NCBI GenBank assembly: GCA_029204225.1
Contig: CM055110.1
Location: 33,379,874-33,443,873 of the forward strand
From: Diphasiastrum complanatum
Taxonomy: Eukaryota > Streptophyta > Lycopodiopsida > Lycopodiales > Lycopodiaceae
Length of the DNA: 64,000 nucleotides
Direction: 5' to 3'
In this document: piece after piece, positions 22,907 through 33,839 of the stretch
How positions within the stretch are numbered: the first letter of the stretch is position 1
Layout of the letters: every line of letters begins with the position of its first letter
Notes under the pieces: model-generated
Told to the model about the DNA's origin: nothing
Seen by the model: only the letters and a program-made list of their open reading frames with translations
Database searches by the model: none
Program-made: the position numbers and the translations under genes

Positions 22907-25401
22907 CTAAGCTATTTTTGAGGGGCTAAAATGAAAGTCTGAAGTAAGCAGACTCATTGATATACCTCGCAGGTGGTCTGCTAGTCCTTGATGATCTTTT
23001 GAGAAATGGAGGAAGTTGATTAGCTCATCAAATTGTAGTTGCTGAATTGTGACAACATCTTCTTTGGATTCACCATTAATATGCTGTTTGTTGGAAGTAG
23101 ATGAGCTTGGATCTTCAATGAGAATAGTTGACTGAGGGACGTCGAAGTTCACTATGTCGGACGAGTTAGACAAGTTGGCTATATGGGCTTTGCCTTTTCC
23201 TTTGAGGTCGATAAACTGATCTTCGATGAAGATGAAATCCTGACTAGTGAATATCTTTGACTCGATGGGATCGAACAACTTGTAGGCTTGATCTGAAGTA
23301 GTGTAGTTGATCAAAATACAGATGATAATCTGGAAGTCAAGCTTCTTCTTGAGATCATGAGGAATATGCACATAAGTAGTACATCCAAAAAAATTTGAAT
23401 TCGATAAAGAAGGTTTGGTACATGTGAGAGACCTTATTCTGAATATAAGTTGCTGTTGAAACAACTTCAGCCCAAAAGGACTTCGGAAGTGTCGCATGTG
23501 ATAACATGCACTTTGCCGATTCGACTAAAGTTTTGTTCTTTCTCTCAGTAAGACCATTTGATTGAGGCAAATAGGAGGTAATATTTTGTTGCTCAATGTC
23601 ATTTGAGGCAGTACTCCTTGAATTCGGTGGAGATGTATTCTCCCCCATTGTCGAACCTTCGTGCTTTGATTCTTTTACCAGTCTGATTTTCTGCATGCTC
23701 TTTGAATTGACTGAACCTAATAAAAGCTTCTGATTTCTGCTTGATGAAATAAACAACTATTCTTCAAGAGAATTCGTCGATAAAAGTAATGAAATACTTT
23801 GCATCTATCAATGAAGGAGTTTGCATAGGTCCACATATATATGAATGAACAACATCTAACATACATCTTGATGCATGCCTATGACTCAATCTAAAAGGAA
23901 TCTTAGTCTGCTTTCCAAAGATGCAGCTATAGCAGATAGTGAGATCAACTTTACCAGAAAGATAGTCGAGACCAAGTGCTAGGGATTGTTGGGACATGTT
24001 TGATACAAATGCATAATTCAAGTGTCCTAAGCGATGATGCCATAGTAATGCTTTATTGACAAGAATAGAGGTTTTCAAGACTTGACTAGAATCAGAATAA
24101 CAATGTGCCAATCTATATAAGTATCCATGCCTCTTGCTGAGTGAAAGGATCTTATTACTCCTATCGATAATTCTGTATTGATCAGACTCAAACTCCACCT
24201 TATGACCTAAATCTGGAATTCTACTTACCGATAATAGATTTTTGTTGAGTTTACGAACATACAAGACTTTTGACAGTAGTTTGAATTAATCATGCTGGAA
24301 CCGTAATCTTACAGTACCTTCACCTTTGATAGTGTGAGTACTATCATCACCAAGATGAACATACTTCTTTGTGCTGTAAGGCATATAGGAATGAAAATTC
24401 CCACGATGATTGGTCATATGTTTTGTAGCTCCAAAATCCAGAAACTATGAATCATCCGAATTCACGTATTTGTCTTTGACCAAAAAACTGCCTTCGTCCA
24501 TTTCGACTTCAAGAGATGCTGTAACTATATTTACCTATTCATCCGGTTGCTTGGCTGCATTATTTGCTTTGAGAATTCGACAATCTTGGATCTCATGGTT
24601 ATTGCACTTGCAATACCTACAAAACATCTTGTTCTTCGATGAATTTGGATTCGATGATTGTTCTTGACTTTGAGACTGTTTCTGATTCAATGCAGACTGC
24701 TTAGAGCTTTTCTACTTGTGTTGTTTCGAGTCGTTGTTGACATATAGAGCATGAGATGAAGAGGTAGATGAAGTGTCTCGAGTTCTTCGATTATCTTCTT
24801 GCAGCAACATAATGATAACTCTAGTAAGAGTTAAATCCGAGTGTGTCATGATGATCATCACCCAGTTCTCATATGTAGAGGGCAAGCTTGAAAGCAGTGT
24901 CATAATTGCGTCTTGATCGTCTATGACTGATCTGACAACGACCATATGTTGCAAGAGATTCTTAAACTACTTAATATGATTTTTAAGAGAATCATTGTTT
25001 AACATCTTGAGTGTGAAGAATTTCTTTCAAAGTTAGTTACGTCTTTCACATCATATAGTGAGCTCAGGATGTCCCGAACTTCTTTCGAAGTTTTGGCTTA
25101 AGCTATGTGGCCAATTTGAGTATCTGATATATTGAGGATAATAAGCACAAAAGTTTTACCATCCTTCGATTTTCCATTTTGAGTCGACTGTGTTGTCTTC
25201 AGGCTTCACTTTGATACTTGTTACAACATCCAAATTGTAGGCGATTAGCAAGGTCTTCATCTTAAATTTGCATAAATGATAATTGGATCCATTTAACTTG
25301 TCTGCGATAAGACTAGCTATACTTTGAGAATCCATATGGAACTTTAGACTGTTGATAATTCGATTGTCATTAAGAAAAAGATATAATGTTGTGGAAATCA
25401 A
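22907..25401 (-). mobile_element. Ty1/Copia family II internal region, reverse transcriptase deleted
   Basis: On the minus strand Gag starts at 25,401. A zinc-knuckle remnant (YCKCNNHEIQDC) lies near 24,620. Protease follows near 24,440, with LDFGATKHMTNH in place of the usual DSGA. Then come the GAG-pre-integrase HHRLGH motif (about 24,030) and integrase with the NGLTERKNKTL box (about 23,525-23,560). The usual post-integrase sequence (YKLFDPIESKIFTSQDFIF) follows to about 22,950. The frame then runs straight into the 3' LTR with no reverse transcriptase or RNase H. About 1.5 kb of pol has been deleted and several stops occur, so the copy is dead. Confidence 0.85.
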
Positions 25402-25496
25402 TTCTCTGATACCGAAACAAATTGATTCGAACTGAAGAATAATTTGATATTACAAAAGATATCAATTATAAGAGTATTAGGCCTTGAAAAATCAAC

Positions 25497-25508
25497 AATC
25501 TGATACCA
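25497..25508 (-). other. Primer-binding site of Copia family II
   Basis: The minus strand reads TGGTATCAGATT directly after the LTR end. It matches the methionine-tRNA primer site except for its last bases. Confidence 0.8.
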
Positions 25509-25660
25509 TGTTGGAAAGAGGTGTATGAAGGATAGGTGAAATAAGATTCGAATCAAAAGAATTCGAACGACAAGAAAGAAAGCTTATCGTGCAAAATGGA
25601 ATTCTTCATGCATGACTATGCCTATTAATTTCAAACGAAACAATAGTGATAGAAATGTAT
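25509..25660 (-). mobile_element. Copia family II 5' LTR, truncated
   Basis: About 150 bases match the 3' LTR at 22,476. Similarity stops abruptly at about 25,655-25,667, where the inverted-duplication arm begins. The LTR's outer half has therefore been lost at this junction. Confidence 0.75.
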
Positions 25661-27758
25661 TATTTTTTCATCATGATTCTACTTTGATATCTAAATGTGC
25701 GATCTTCTTGAACATTCTATATACATATCACCACTTTAATCTAAAAATCCATCTTGATCTAAATTATTATCATGTCATTAGATGTGATCCTACTCAAATA
25801 TATCTCGTCACCATTATTCATATGTTCTATCAAACTTGGATAGTGACTAGACCATCTAACACTATCATCCATATTTGTAAAACCACTTGAGAATATATAA
25901 AGTATCATGGCATACTATATATAAGTAACAATATAATGTAGTATAAGGATAGTTGGTCCACAAAGATAGCAAAGAGGAGAAGAAACCTATCATTATAATG
26001 GTCTGTAAGAATTGTTTCTTTGAACTATTTCAAAACGCATATCTCAAGATAGCAATCTGAATAGTCCGACCTGCTTAACTTTCAAGATATGCAAGAAGGA
26101 AACAATATACTACAATAGTTGTCTTTGAAATTTAAGGCAATAGTATGATAGCTAATAATAAACAATTACTTCTTGCAACTGATAGTTGCTCATTTTTTCC
26201 TAAAGTGTTATCACCCACTACTATTAAACTAGTGTACATACAAAACAAAGTACTTTATTATTTGCACAAGGCATTCAAGCTAGAGATATTTTAGCTTCAA
26301 TAGGCCAAAGCTACGTCTTGGATTTTACAATCATTAACATTAGGCCAAAACACAAAAACTAATGACACAAACACTAGCAATAGGCTTTGGTTACTGATAA
26401 AAGCGAGACTCAAAGACATGGTCCAAACAACCCATAGTACATAACGTGTCAAGGGTTGAAACGGGACTCACACACTGGTGCAAACATCCCAAAGTTGGTA
26501 ATGTATGCCAAGGGATTGTAAGGGAGACTTGAACATCAGTCAACGTCTAGCAAAGAAGGGGGCTTGATCATCAAACCCAACTCTCTTGGCATAGAACATC
26601 TCGAACAAAACATGTCAATCGCTAGATCAGACTCCCCTTTGTGATAGATTCCTTTAGTAACATGGTTAATTCTCAATACAATACAAGATCCTCTTTGCGA
26701 TGATATCATTTTAGGTTCTTTCGTTTTTAAGATTGACTGATCATCCTGATGAGGTGTATTCAATGTGAAGCATCTTGAAATTCCAATATTAGATTGAGAA
26801 AGTTGCCTATGATTATAGCATGCCAAGTTTCTAGAATGTTTGAGAAAAGAATACATTGCAACCAACCTATGCAAACGACTATGTCACTATTCTGCATTTT
26901 TACCAAACTATCTTGTTACAAATTTCCTTGGGCACTAGACATATTGGTCCCTATGAAAGAGTTAAAAGTAGTTGCTACCCCGTCTAATCATTTGTCACCA
27001 TAATAAGTAGGTTATAGTCACACTGAGTCCTAGCATACATATGGTATTAAACAAAACCTTAGTCTATGATGAACCTAGAAATTTTATACAACTCTCAAGG
27101 AAAAGTAGTGTTTCCATCCTTTTCAGATTGGGCCTTTTCAAATCTATATGAATCGGCATAAAGTGTGGTTCATAACCAGGTCCATTCCACAGGAATTGAC
27201 AAGAAAAAAATTTGCAAATTTTGAGAAAGAATTCTAAGAAATTTCTAATGCAGTATCTATAATGTCTACAATGTTTGTAAATCTTATAGATGTTTGATTG
27301 CTACTGAAAACATGCATTTGAAAGTTCATAGTTGCTTGTAGAAAGCTGAAGCCTGAAACCAAATTAGTGTTCACAGAATCAAAAGTGCACATGACAATGT
27401 TGAATGGGAAACAAGAAGTCAAAGAATAACTCTGTTTCAAAAGCCAGAAAGGTAAAAGAAGCTACTAATTCTACTTCAGTTACCACAATATCAGCTCGTT
27501 GCAAGTGATCCATATACATGATAAAGGGTATCCACATTTTTAAGGCAGCACTGGACTCCATTTCATGGAGTAAATACACTAATGAAATGCTAATTCATAT
27601 ATTCAGGAGTGATTGACAATTTAAACAAAAAGCTCTTAGAGAAGTCATGTGTGTACATGGCTAAAAAGAGTCGTTCATAGTGATTTCCACCAAACTTTAA
27701 AAGCCTCCTGGTTTGAGGTGAATCCTGAAGCAATCTATATAGTTCAAAGTTTTCTTAC

Positions 27759-28715
27759 CTGGCAATCGTTTCACAAGTCCTTCAAAAAGTTCTGTTATCA
27801 ACTGAGCATGTTTCTCATTGTAGCTTTTGTATCCTTCAAATGTTGATACCTCCTTTGAAGATTTAATAATTGTACTGATTATATTTTGATTTAGAAAATC
27901 CTTCGTCAAAACCAAACTGAGTACACTTTCTCTCATTATTCTTGAATCAGGCAAGTTTTAACATATTGCAAACATTCTCCCCAGTAACATGTTTTGCTAA
28001 ATATTCTTCACAAGTAGATGTCGAGGGCTTTACGTTGTATTTCTTTGCAGCATGAAGTAGTGCAATAGCATGCTTCTCCAGATCATGGCTGCTGACAACT
28101 GCAGTATAAAGAAATCGTAGAAATTTATCCAGTTCATCAAATGTCATATCTTCAATTTTTACTATCCCATCAGAGTTTTCCTTCATCTGAGAGGCGAACA
28201 TGCCTTTGAACACAGTTGCTTTACTCACCTGAAAATGGCATGATTTACAACATGTAGCATAAGTAGAAAAGAAGTAATAATCTTTTACACCACAGATGAA
28301 GCTGTTTATCATGGACCATAATTGATTAACTTTGCGTACATCATTCTTTACAAGCTCATGGAATTGGAAAAGCAAATGTTTTTCTTTTTCAGCAAACAGT
28401 TTGTTGATAAACTTGGTGTGAACCGATTGAAGGTTGAAAATGTAATTCAATGCAACGTTGGGCTAGTAAATCGTTCCTCCAACTCAAAAACATTGTGATA
28501 ACAAACATTTTGTTGCCATGACAACCTCACAACTAACTACATGTGATCAAAATGTGATTCGAGCAATAAATGTCGATGCAAGCACGTACTAGGATAGCCT
28601 TGTGAGCATGAACACATTTGCCGTCAGAAGTGTGGAAAGCGACATTAGCATGAGGCTTGTACATGGTGGATGGATCCCAGCTACGCATGAACTTAAGCTG
28701 CTCCTCTTTTTCCTA
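27759..28715 (-). pseudogene. BTB/POZ zinc-ribbon gene fragment (right copy b, most complete 3' part)
   Basis: The end of exon 1 (28,715-28,590) reads KEEQLKF, then the start of the BTB fold (HANVAFHTSDGKCVHAHKAIL). It has Trp where the other two copies have a stop. A second exon begins at 28,228 after an AG acceptor and runs VSKATVFKGMF ... FLYTAVVSSHDLEKHA ... CEEYLAKHVTGENVCNMLKLA, covering the rest of the BTB domain and the start of the BACK-like helices. A one-base shift near 27,955 then moves to a frame with IISTIIKSSKEV and HAQLITELFEGLVKRL, ending at a GTAAG donor (27,754-27,758). The family probably acts in CUL3-dependent ubiquitination. The start codon and zinc ribbon are missing here. 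Confidence 0.75.
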
Positions 28716-28940
28716 CAGCTTAATCTCCATATTACATGATAGATTTTCACCTAACTTCAAAGGAGAAGAGCCTTATTGTACACTTTGTAAACTAAATTTG
28801 ATTACTTTCGAAATATGATAGCAGACTATATTGGAGGCAATACCACACACATGTGGGGTTGGATTTGCATGTTTGATCATTGTTTTTTATTGTTCTTGAT
28901 TGATGAAGAAATTGTTGACTAGTTTTGTAATAGATTGGTG

Positions 28941-28943
<3 letters not shown>
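28716..28943 (+). mobile_element. Copia family I LTR fragment
   Basis: It matches 8,327-8,565 of the family I LTR, from TTACATGATAGATTTTCACC to TTGTAATAGATTGGTGTAT. It lacks both LTR ends and is fused to the BTB exon on the left and a (GA)n tract on the right. Confidence 0.7.

Positions 28944-29018
<75 letters not shown>
28944..29018. repeat. (GA)n microsatellite
   Basis: 37 uninterrupted GA units. Confidence 0.97.
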
Positions 29019-29021
<3 letters not shown>

Positions 29022-29210
29022 AATTTCTCTGCACTCTCATCAAGATTGTGCAGTATATTACTTGGATAGATGAATCATCTACTATCCCTATTATTTTGAA
29101 GTCTTATGGACTATTTTATATCACTCATTCAAAGATCTAAGATCATATTTCATTAGGATTGTGTTTGGTATCAGTTTGACTACTTAGGGTTTTTGAAACA
29201 CTAGATTAGG

Positions 29211-29261
29211 GTTTTTGATGGTTGAAGAGGAGATTGCCACCTCCTCTACGACCATCAAAAG
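29211..29261. repeat. Foldback hairpin, copy 3
   Basis: TTTTGATGGTTGAAGAGGA faces TCCTCTACGACCATCAAAA across a 10-base loop, with two imperfect pairs in the 19-bp stem. Confidence 0.8.
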
Positions 29262-29367
29262 TGATAATGAAGAATTTCTCATCAAGGTATCAGTTTGACT
29301 ATACTATATTTGTGTCAAAAAGATCTATCTTTAAACACTTAGTATTTTTGAGACACTACATTAGGGG

Positions 29368-29415
29368 TTTTGATGGTCGAAGAGGAGATTGCCACATCCT
29401 CTTCGACCATCAAAA
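29368..29415. repeat. Foldback hairpin, copy 4 (perfect 19-bp stem)
   Basis: TTTTGATGGTCGAAGAGGA (29,368-29,386) is followed by loop GATTGCCACA and the exact reverse complement (29,397-29,415). Confidence 0.95.
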
Positions 29416-29589
29416 GTGATAATGAAGAATTCTTCATCAAGGTCAAAGGCGAATGCAAGAGGAGATGGCAATCATAGGTTCAAATTAAACGAAGAAGACA
29501 ATACTTCCCTCTAGTCAAGGCAAGAGGGGAAAATCAAAGACCAAGTGCTTTTATTGCAAATTTTTTGGAAGTGAATGCTTCAAGAGAAA

Positions 29590-30288
29590 AAGAGATTCAA
29601 TAGGCCAAAGCTACGTCTTGGATTTTACAATCATTAACATTAAGCCAAAACACAAAAACTAATCATATATCAAACAACACTAGCAATAGGCTTTGGTTAT
29701 TGATAAAAGCGAGACTCAAAGACATGGTCCAAACAACCCATAGTACATAATTGATTAACTTTCCATACATCATTCTTTACAAGCTCATGGAATTGGAAAA
29801 GCAAATGTTTTTTTTTTTCAGCAAACAGTTTGTTGATAAACCTGGTGTGAACCGATTGAAGGTTCAAACTGTAATTCAATGCAACATTGGGCTAATAAAT
29901 TGTTCCTCCAACTCAAAAACATTGAGATAACAAACATTCTGTTGCCATGACAACCTCACAACTAATTACATGCGAAAATGCGATTCGAACAATAAATGTC
30001 GACGCAAGCACGTACCAGGATAGCCTTGTGAGCATGAACGCATTTGCCGTCAGAAGTGTGGAAAGCGACATCAGCATGAGGCTTGTACATGGTGGAGGGA
30101 TCCTAGCTACGCAGGAACTTAAGCTGCTCCTCTTTTTCCTACAGCGTGTTATGCATCCAGCCACGAAATACCTCATGGCAGCTCTCGCAATAGGCGTCTT
30201 CGATGTAAGCCTTCTCCTTCCCAAGGCACAGCAGCACGTTGCACCTCTGACAAGTCACGGCGCCATGCTTCGACACCACCTTCGCCAT
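29590..30288 (-). pseudogene. BTB/POZ zinc-ribbon gene fragment (right copy a, exon 1 only)
   Basis: The minus-strand start at 30,288 reads MAKVVSKHGAVTCQRC. The zinc ribbon is intact (CQRC and CESC) and the frame carries the same in-frame stops as the left copy. Exon 1 ends at a GTACGTGC donor (30,008-30,015). Intron sequence follows to about 29,750 and then joins directly to sequence from far downstream of the gene (about 29,590-29,740 corresponds to 26,290-26,440). Exon 2 onward has been deleted. An upstream extension to 30,363 is in frame but is not shared by the left copy. Confidence 0.7.
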
Positions 30289-30749
30289 ATCTATCGATCG
30301 ATCGAACGTCTTTGCTATCAGGTGATGGAGAAAACTATTAATAAGCTTCTTCGCCAAAAGCACGATCGTAGCGCCATAATATATAGGGCCATCTCACGGC
30401 CATTTGGTTGAAAGACCAAAACCTAAGAGTCCATAAAAAATAATGTTAAATTTATGTGCATATAAAAAAAACGAAAATCATTATAAAGCAAAATTAAGTA
30501 TATTTGAGATGAATAATCTAAAGAGATGATATATAGACAAAATTAAAGATAGTATCTCTTGGTAGATACTATGATATGCAATCTTTGTGTTATGTGGGGC
30601 ATTGGAATTCTAAAAAACATTAACTAAATAGTTTAACAACAAAGATTGCATTTGAAAACATTAAACAAAAAAAATCCATTTTAATGCTTAAACTCATTTA
30701 AGAGTGACATGTCAACTTTTAACAAATCATTGAAATAGCTTTGCCGCTA

Positions 30750-31800
30750 TCTTGACAGAGCTCAAAATGGAGGTATTGGTGTCTCTCTCCTCTATCTCAC
30801 ATCTCTCCCTCTCACTCACCTCGTCCTCAAGATCCTCTCATTCGCATCGTCCTCCTCATTCGCATCCTCGTGGCAGTGCTCTCTCTCTCTCACACACACA
30901 CACATTCATGAATAAATTGCACATACAAGCAAAAATACAAGACATTTCTCTTCGAAGAACAATCTTTCAGGTCTCGGCTCTCAATCCTCACGGTGACGGT
31001 GAGAGAACCATCCATCTAAATTCATCTGAGCAAAATAGTTGTCCAAGCATCAAATGACTACATGGTACAACTCCACGATTCCAGTTTGTAACGAAATTCA
31101 TGACAAACTAACGAACACTATTGGTTATGGAGATGCCTCAGGTGCACGATCCAACATCATCAAAAGCCATGATCGCCCTCCATTCTACTATGTAGTAGAA
31201 CAATGTGGAAATGAAATCCAATGATGTCTTCCCCTTTTTCTCTACCATCGCTCTATTTCTCAACTCACATTATCCATTGCTCTCTCTCTCTCTAACCCCT
31301 CTGTATGTCAATAGAATTCTCTAGATTCATCTTCATACCCCTCCCTACTCTTCTCGTGACTTCCTTCAAACTCATCTTCAAATTTCTACTGTTGTAGTCA
31401 ACTCCCCCACTCCTCTCAACACTGCCTTTGTCACCTCTCCATCAGCTGACGTCTTGCCATCCTATGACATAGATGCAGAGAAGCACATAGTGGAGGATGA
31501 CCATGGTGGTCTTGTCATCACTCACATGAGGCAACTCATGCATGTGGTCTTCAACAGAGACACTTTCAAGGTCTAGCACAAACAAAGTAATGACGACAAG
31601 AATTATGTCATTGACCAGTTGTATAGGGAGATTCCAGTCCCCTCTGATAATATGTGGTTTGTTCGAAAATGGATGGTGGGCTGCATGGGAGGTGTGATGA
31701 GCCACCACAAATCGGAGATCTGAGATGCGGTGAGAGCTAGCAAATCTAGGCCATACAATGTGCACAAGGACGATTGGAAGTTTGCAAAGAAATAATTCGC
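30750..31800 (+). pseudogene. Plant transposase-like gene, broken (right copy)
   Basis: Inverted copy of about 10,925-11,911. Plus-strand blocks include NEIHDKLTNTIGYGDASG (about 31,090-31,143) and, after a gap rich in Ser/Thr/Pro, EDDHGGLVITHMRQLMHVVFNRDTF (31,492-31,566). Then come DKNYVIDQLYREIPV, FVRKWMVGCMGG and SRPYNVHKDDWK to about 31,790. There the copy is cut by the Copia family I leader. It is better preserved than the left copy at its N-terminal side but lacks the downstream exons. Family assignment is uncertain. Confidence 0.45.
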
Positions 31801-31881
31801 GCTCTCACAAGACTAATTTTTTAGCAATAAACTTGCTAAAAATGGATTGTGCTTTGATCATAAATTATCCTCTTGTATTTG

Positions 31882-31893
31882 GCTTTGATACCA
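31882..31893 (-). other. Primer-binding site of Copia family I (right arm)
   Basis: The minus strand reads TGGTATCAAAGC next to the LTR end. Confidence 0.8.
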
Positions 31894-32214
31894 TGTTCAA
31901 AGTACAATACTAAGGACCATAAATGAGCATATAAAAGACTCCGATAGTGATTGATTGATTGATACACAATCCATTACAAAACTAGTCATCAATTTCTTGA
32001 TCTAGATTAGCAACTTTGGATTTCACAGTCAAGAGCAATTAAAAACAATGATCAAACATGCAAATCCAACCCCACACGTGTGTGGTATTGCCTCTAGTAT
32101 AGTCTGCTATCATATTTCGAAAGTAATCAAGTTTAGTTTACAAAGTGTACAATAAGGCTCTTTTCCTTTGAAGTTAGGTGAAAATCTAGCATGTAATAAG
32201 GAGACTTATCAACA
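31894..32214 (-). mobile_element. Copia family I LTR (321 bp, right arm)
   Basis: Inverted counterpart of 8,313-8,637 with the same TG...CA ends and the same CACACGTGTG palindrome. The 320 bp of flanking sequence outside it also matches the left arm, so both are copies of a single insertion. Confidence 0.8.
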
Positions 32215-32540
32215 TTTTTTGCCCTAATATGTCAATCTTACCTAAGCCTAGAGTTATGGATGGTTAGGTTGATTTGCACTTGATAACATGGACTATTTAT
32301 TTATTAAACATAATTTGATTTCATATGTTTGTTGCAGATCATGTTTGGTGGCAAAGAACTATTTAACATTTCGTTCATGCATTGAATCATCTTTAAGTCA
32401 TGTTTTACCAAGAAAGTCAACAAAGGAAATGATAAAAAATGCTCGGTTTTAAAAAATGAAAAATGAAATTGTAGAGACTGTTTTGATTAAGGTTCAATTA
32501 TACTTGGATGCGAATGTGATACAAGGTGCATGTGATACTG

Positions 32541-32951
32541 AGAAGCTTGCACCACGTTATTATGGGCCTTATTGCATTTTGGAGGTTCTTAGTCCAGTTA
32601 CATATCGCTTATAGCTTCCTACTTCCACACATGTCTATGATGTATTCCATGTCAATTTATTGCGTGCTGCTATTGAGAATGACGCTCCTTGTGATGTTGA
32701 GTTTCCTACTGCTCCCAAGTTGTTTCCATTTTTTCCAGCTGCTATATTACAGGTTCGTGTATACCATGATCAATATAGTTTCTGGTTCAGTGGGATGGTC
32801 GTCCTGTTGAGGAGGCCACATGGGAGCCTATTGATGTCTTTTGTCATGCACCTTTCTTGTAGATCAGGCTCGTGCTCTTGTTGCACTTGTTGATTCCTCT
32901 ACATCAGATGTTGTTCTAGATGTTGGTCCACTAGGGCTTGCTGCTATATGA
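32541..32951 (+). pseudogene. Ty3/gypsy chromovirus integrase C-terminus with chromodomain
   Basis: The frame reads KLAPRYYGPYCILEVLSPVTYRL (32,550-32,613), then VYDVFHVNLLRA, the conserved C-terminal region of chromovirus integrase. After PAAILQVRVYHDQ a shifted frame gives QWDGRPVEEATWEPID (about 32,788-32,835), the core of an integrase chromodomain. Such domains bind modified histone tails and bias insertion sites. A stop replaces one residue after TYRL and at least one frameshift separates the two parts. The N-terminal integrase is absent because the fragment starts at the boundary of the inverted duplication. Confidence 0.75.
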
Positions 32952-33393
32952 TCCACTTTCTTTTCGGTAGTTGGGTCTTATTTTTATGTCGGGGAGAGTT
33001 ATGGACTCGGTTCATTTGCATTTACTTTACTTTATGCATAAGCAGGCCTTGGGCCCTTTTTTATTCATTACTGACACTTAGACTTTATGGTTGGCCTTGG
33101 GCCTTATTATTCATTATTTGGAAATTTGGACATATTACTAGAGAGTGGGGGCCTTCTTGGAGGGCGCACTATTATCCCTCCCAGTTGGAACCTTGCTACT
33201 GGAAGCTTCCTTGTTAGGGCTTCCTTTAGGTTATAAGTAGGGAATCTATGTCATTTGTTATTCAACTATAATATTGATCTCTCTCCTCTTTAGTCTCTTT
33301 AAGCTCTCTTTCTTGCTTTCTAGACTAATTCATGCTTATGTCCAGCTTTCATAGATCAGCCATAGCATAATTGTGGTCTTGTTCGTAACTCTT

Positions 33394-33405
33394 GAGGGGA
33401 GGGAG
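33394..33405 (+). other. Polypurine tract, start of gypsy 3' LTR at 33,406
   Basis: GAGGGGAGGGAG is followed by TGTGTTAGAAG, about 440 bases after the chromodomain stop. This is where a chromovirus polypurine tract and 3' LTR start would be expected. No 5' LTR is present for comparison. Confidence 0.5.
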
Positions 33406-33839
33406 TGTGTTAGAAGTTAGAAAACCTTAGTAGGTAGTAAGTAGGTTCAAGGTTGGGGAGTGAATTCTGAAAGATAGTACCAGATAGGAATTACAACTAG
33501 CCTACGTAGTAAAGGTTATGGTTCCCTCATGGGACCATGTGACAATCGAATCAAAGTATGGCACATTGGGCACAAAGTGGTGGACCTGCAAGTAAAGTTT
33601 AAACCGTAAATGATAGTAGTTTCAAATTTTTGATGTTTGATAGAATTGCAGTTAAAACCTGAATTGAACTTGCCGGTTTGAACCAGTTCGGTTTGAACTG
33701 CTGGACTGGAAATCTGGATTTGTGGATTTTTTGTGGCTGCTATCACGTGTGGACATCAAGCTTGAGTATAAGGTATTCCAGTAGTAGAATAGAGTACGAA
33801 CCGATGGACTGGAAATCTAGATTTGTGGATTTCTTTTTG
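33406..33839. other. Presumed gypsy 3' LTR start, then unassigned sequence
   Basis: No second LTR exists to define the end. Inside lies a 33-bp direct repeat (core GGACTGGAAATCT at about 33,703 and 33,804), and the second copy runs directly into Copia family I sequence. Confidence 0.35.

Larger units (their letters stand above)
29019..29590 (+). mobile_element. Copia Gag-like block with duplicated hairpin unit (right arm copy)
   Basis: Reverse complement of 6,720-7,400. Two tandem units (about 29,150-29,290 and 29,290-29,440) each contain a foldback. Downstream, about 29,505-29,588 reads KSKTKCFYCKFFGSECFKRKRD, a damaged Copia zinc knuckle in which the His of CX2CX4HX4C is missing. The block ends exactly where BTB-intron sequence begins. 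Confidence 0.6.
25668..32540 (-). repeat. Right arm of large inverted duplication
   Basis: It mirrors 7,979-13,680 but is rearranged. The BTB locus is present twice (27,759-28,715 and about 29,590-30,288). Between the two lie a Copia LTR scrap, a (GA)n tract and the hairpin/Gag block that in the left arm lies outside at 6,720-7,400. The outer boundary at 32,540 abuts a chromodomain gypsy fragment. Confidence 0.75.
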
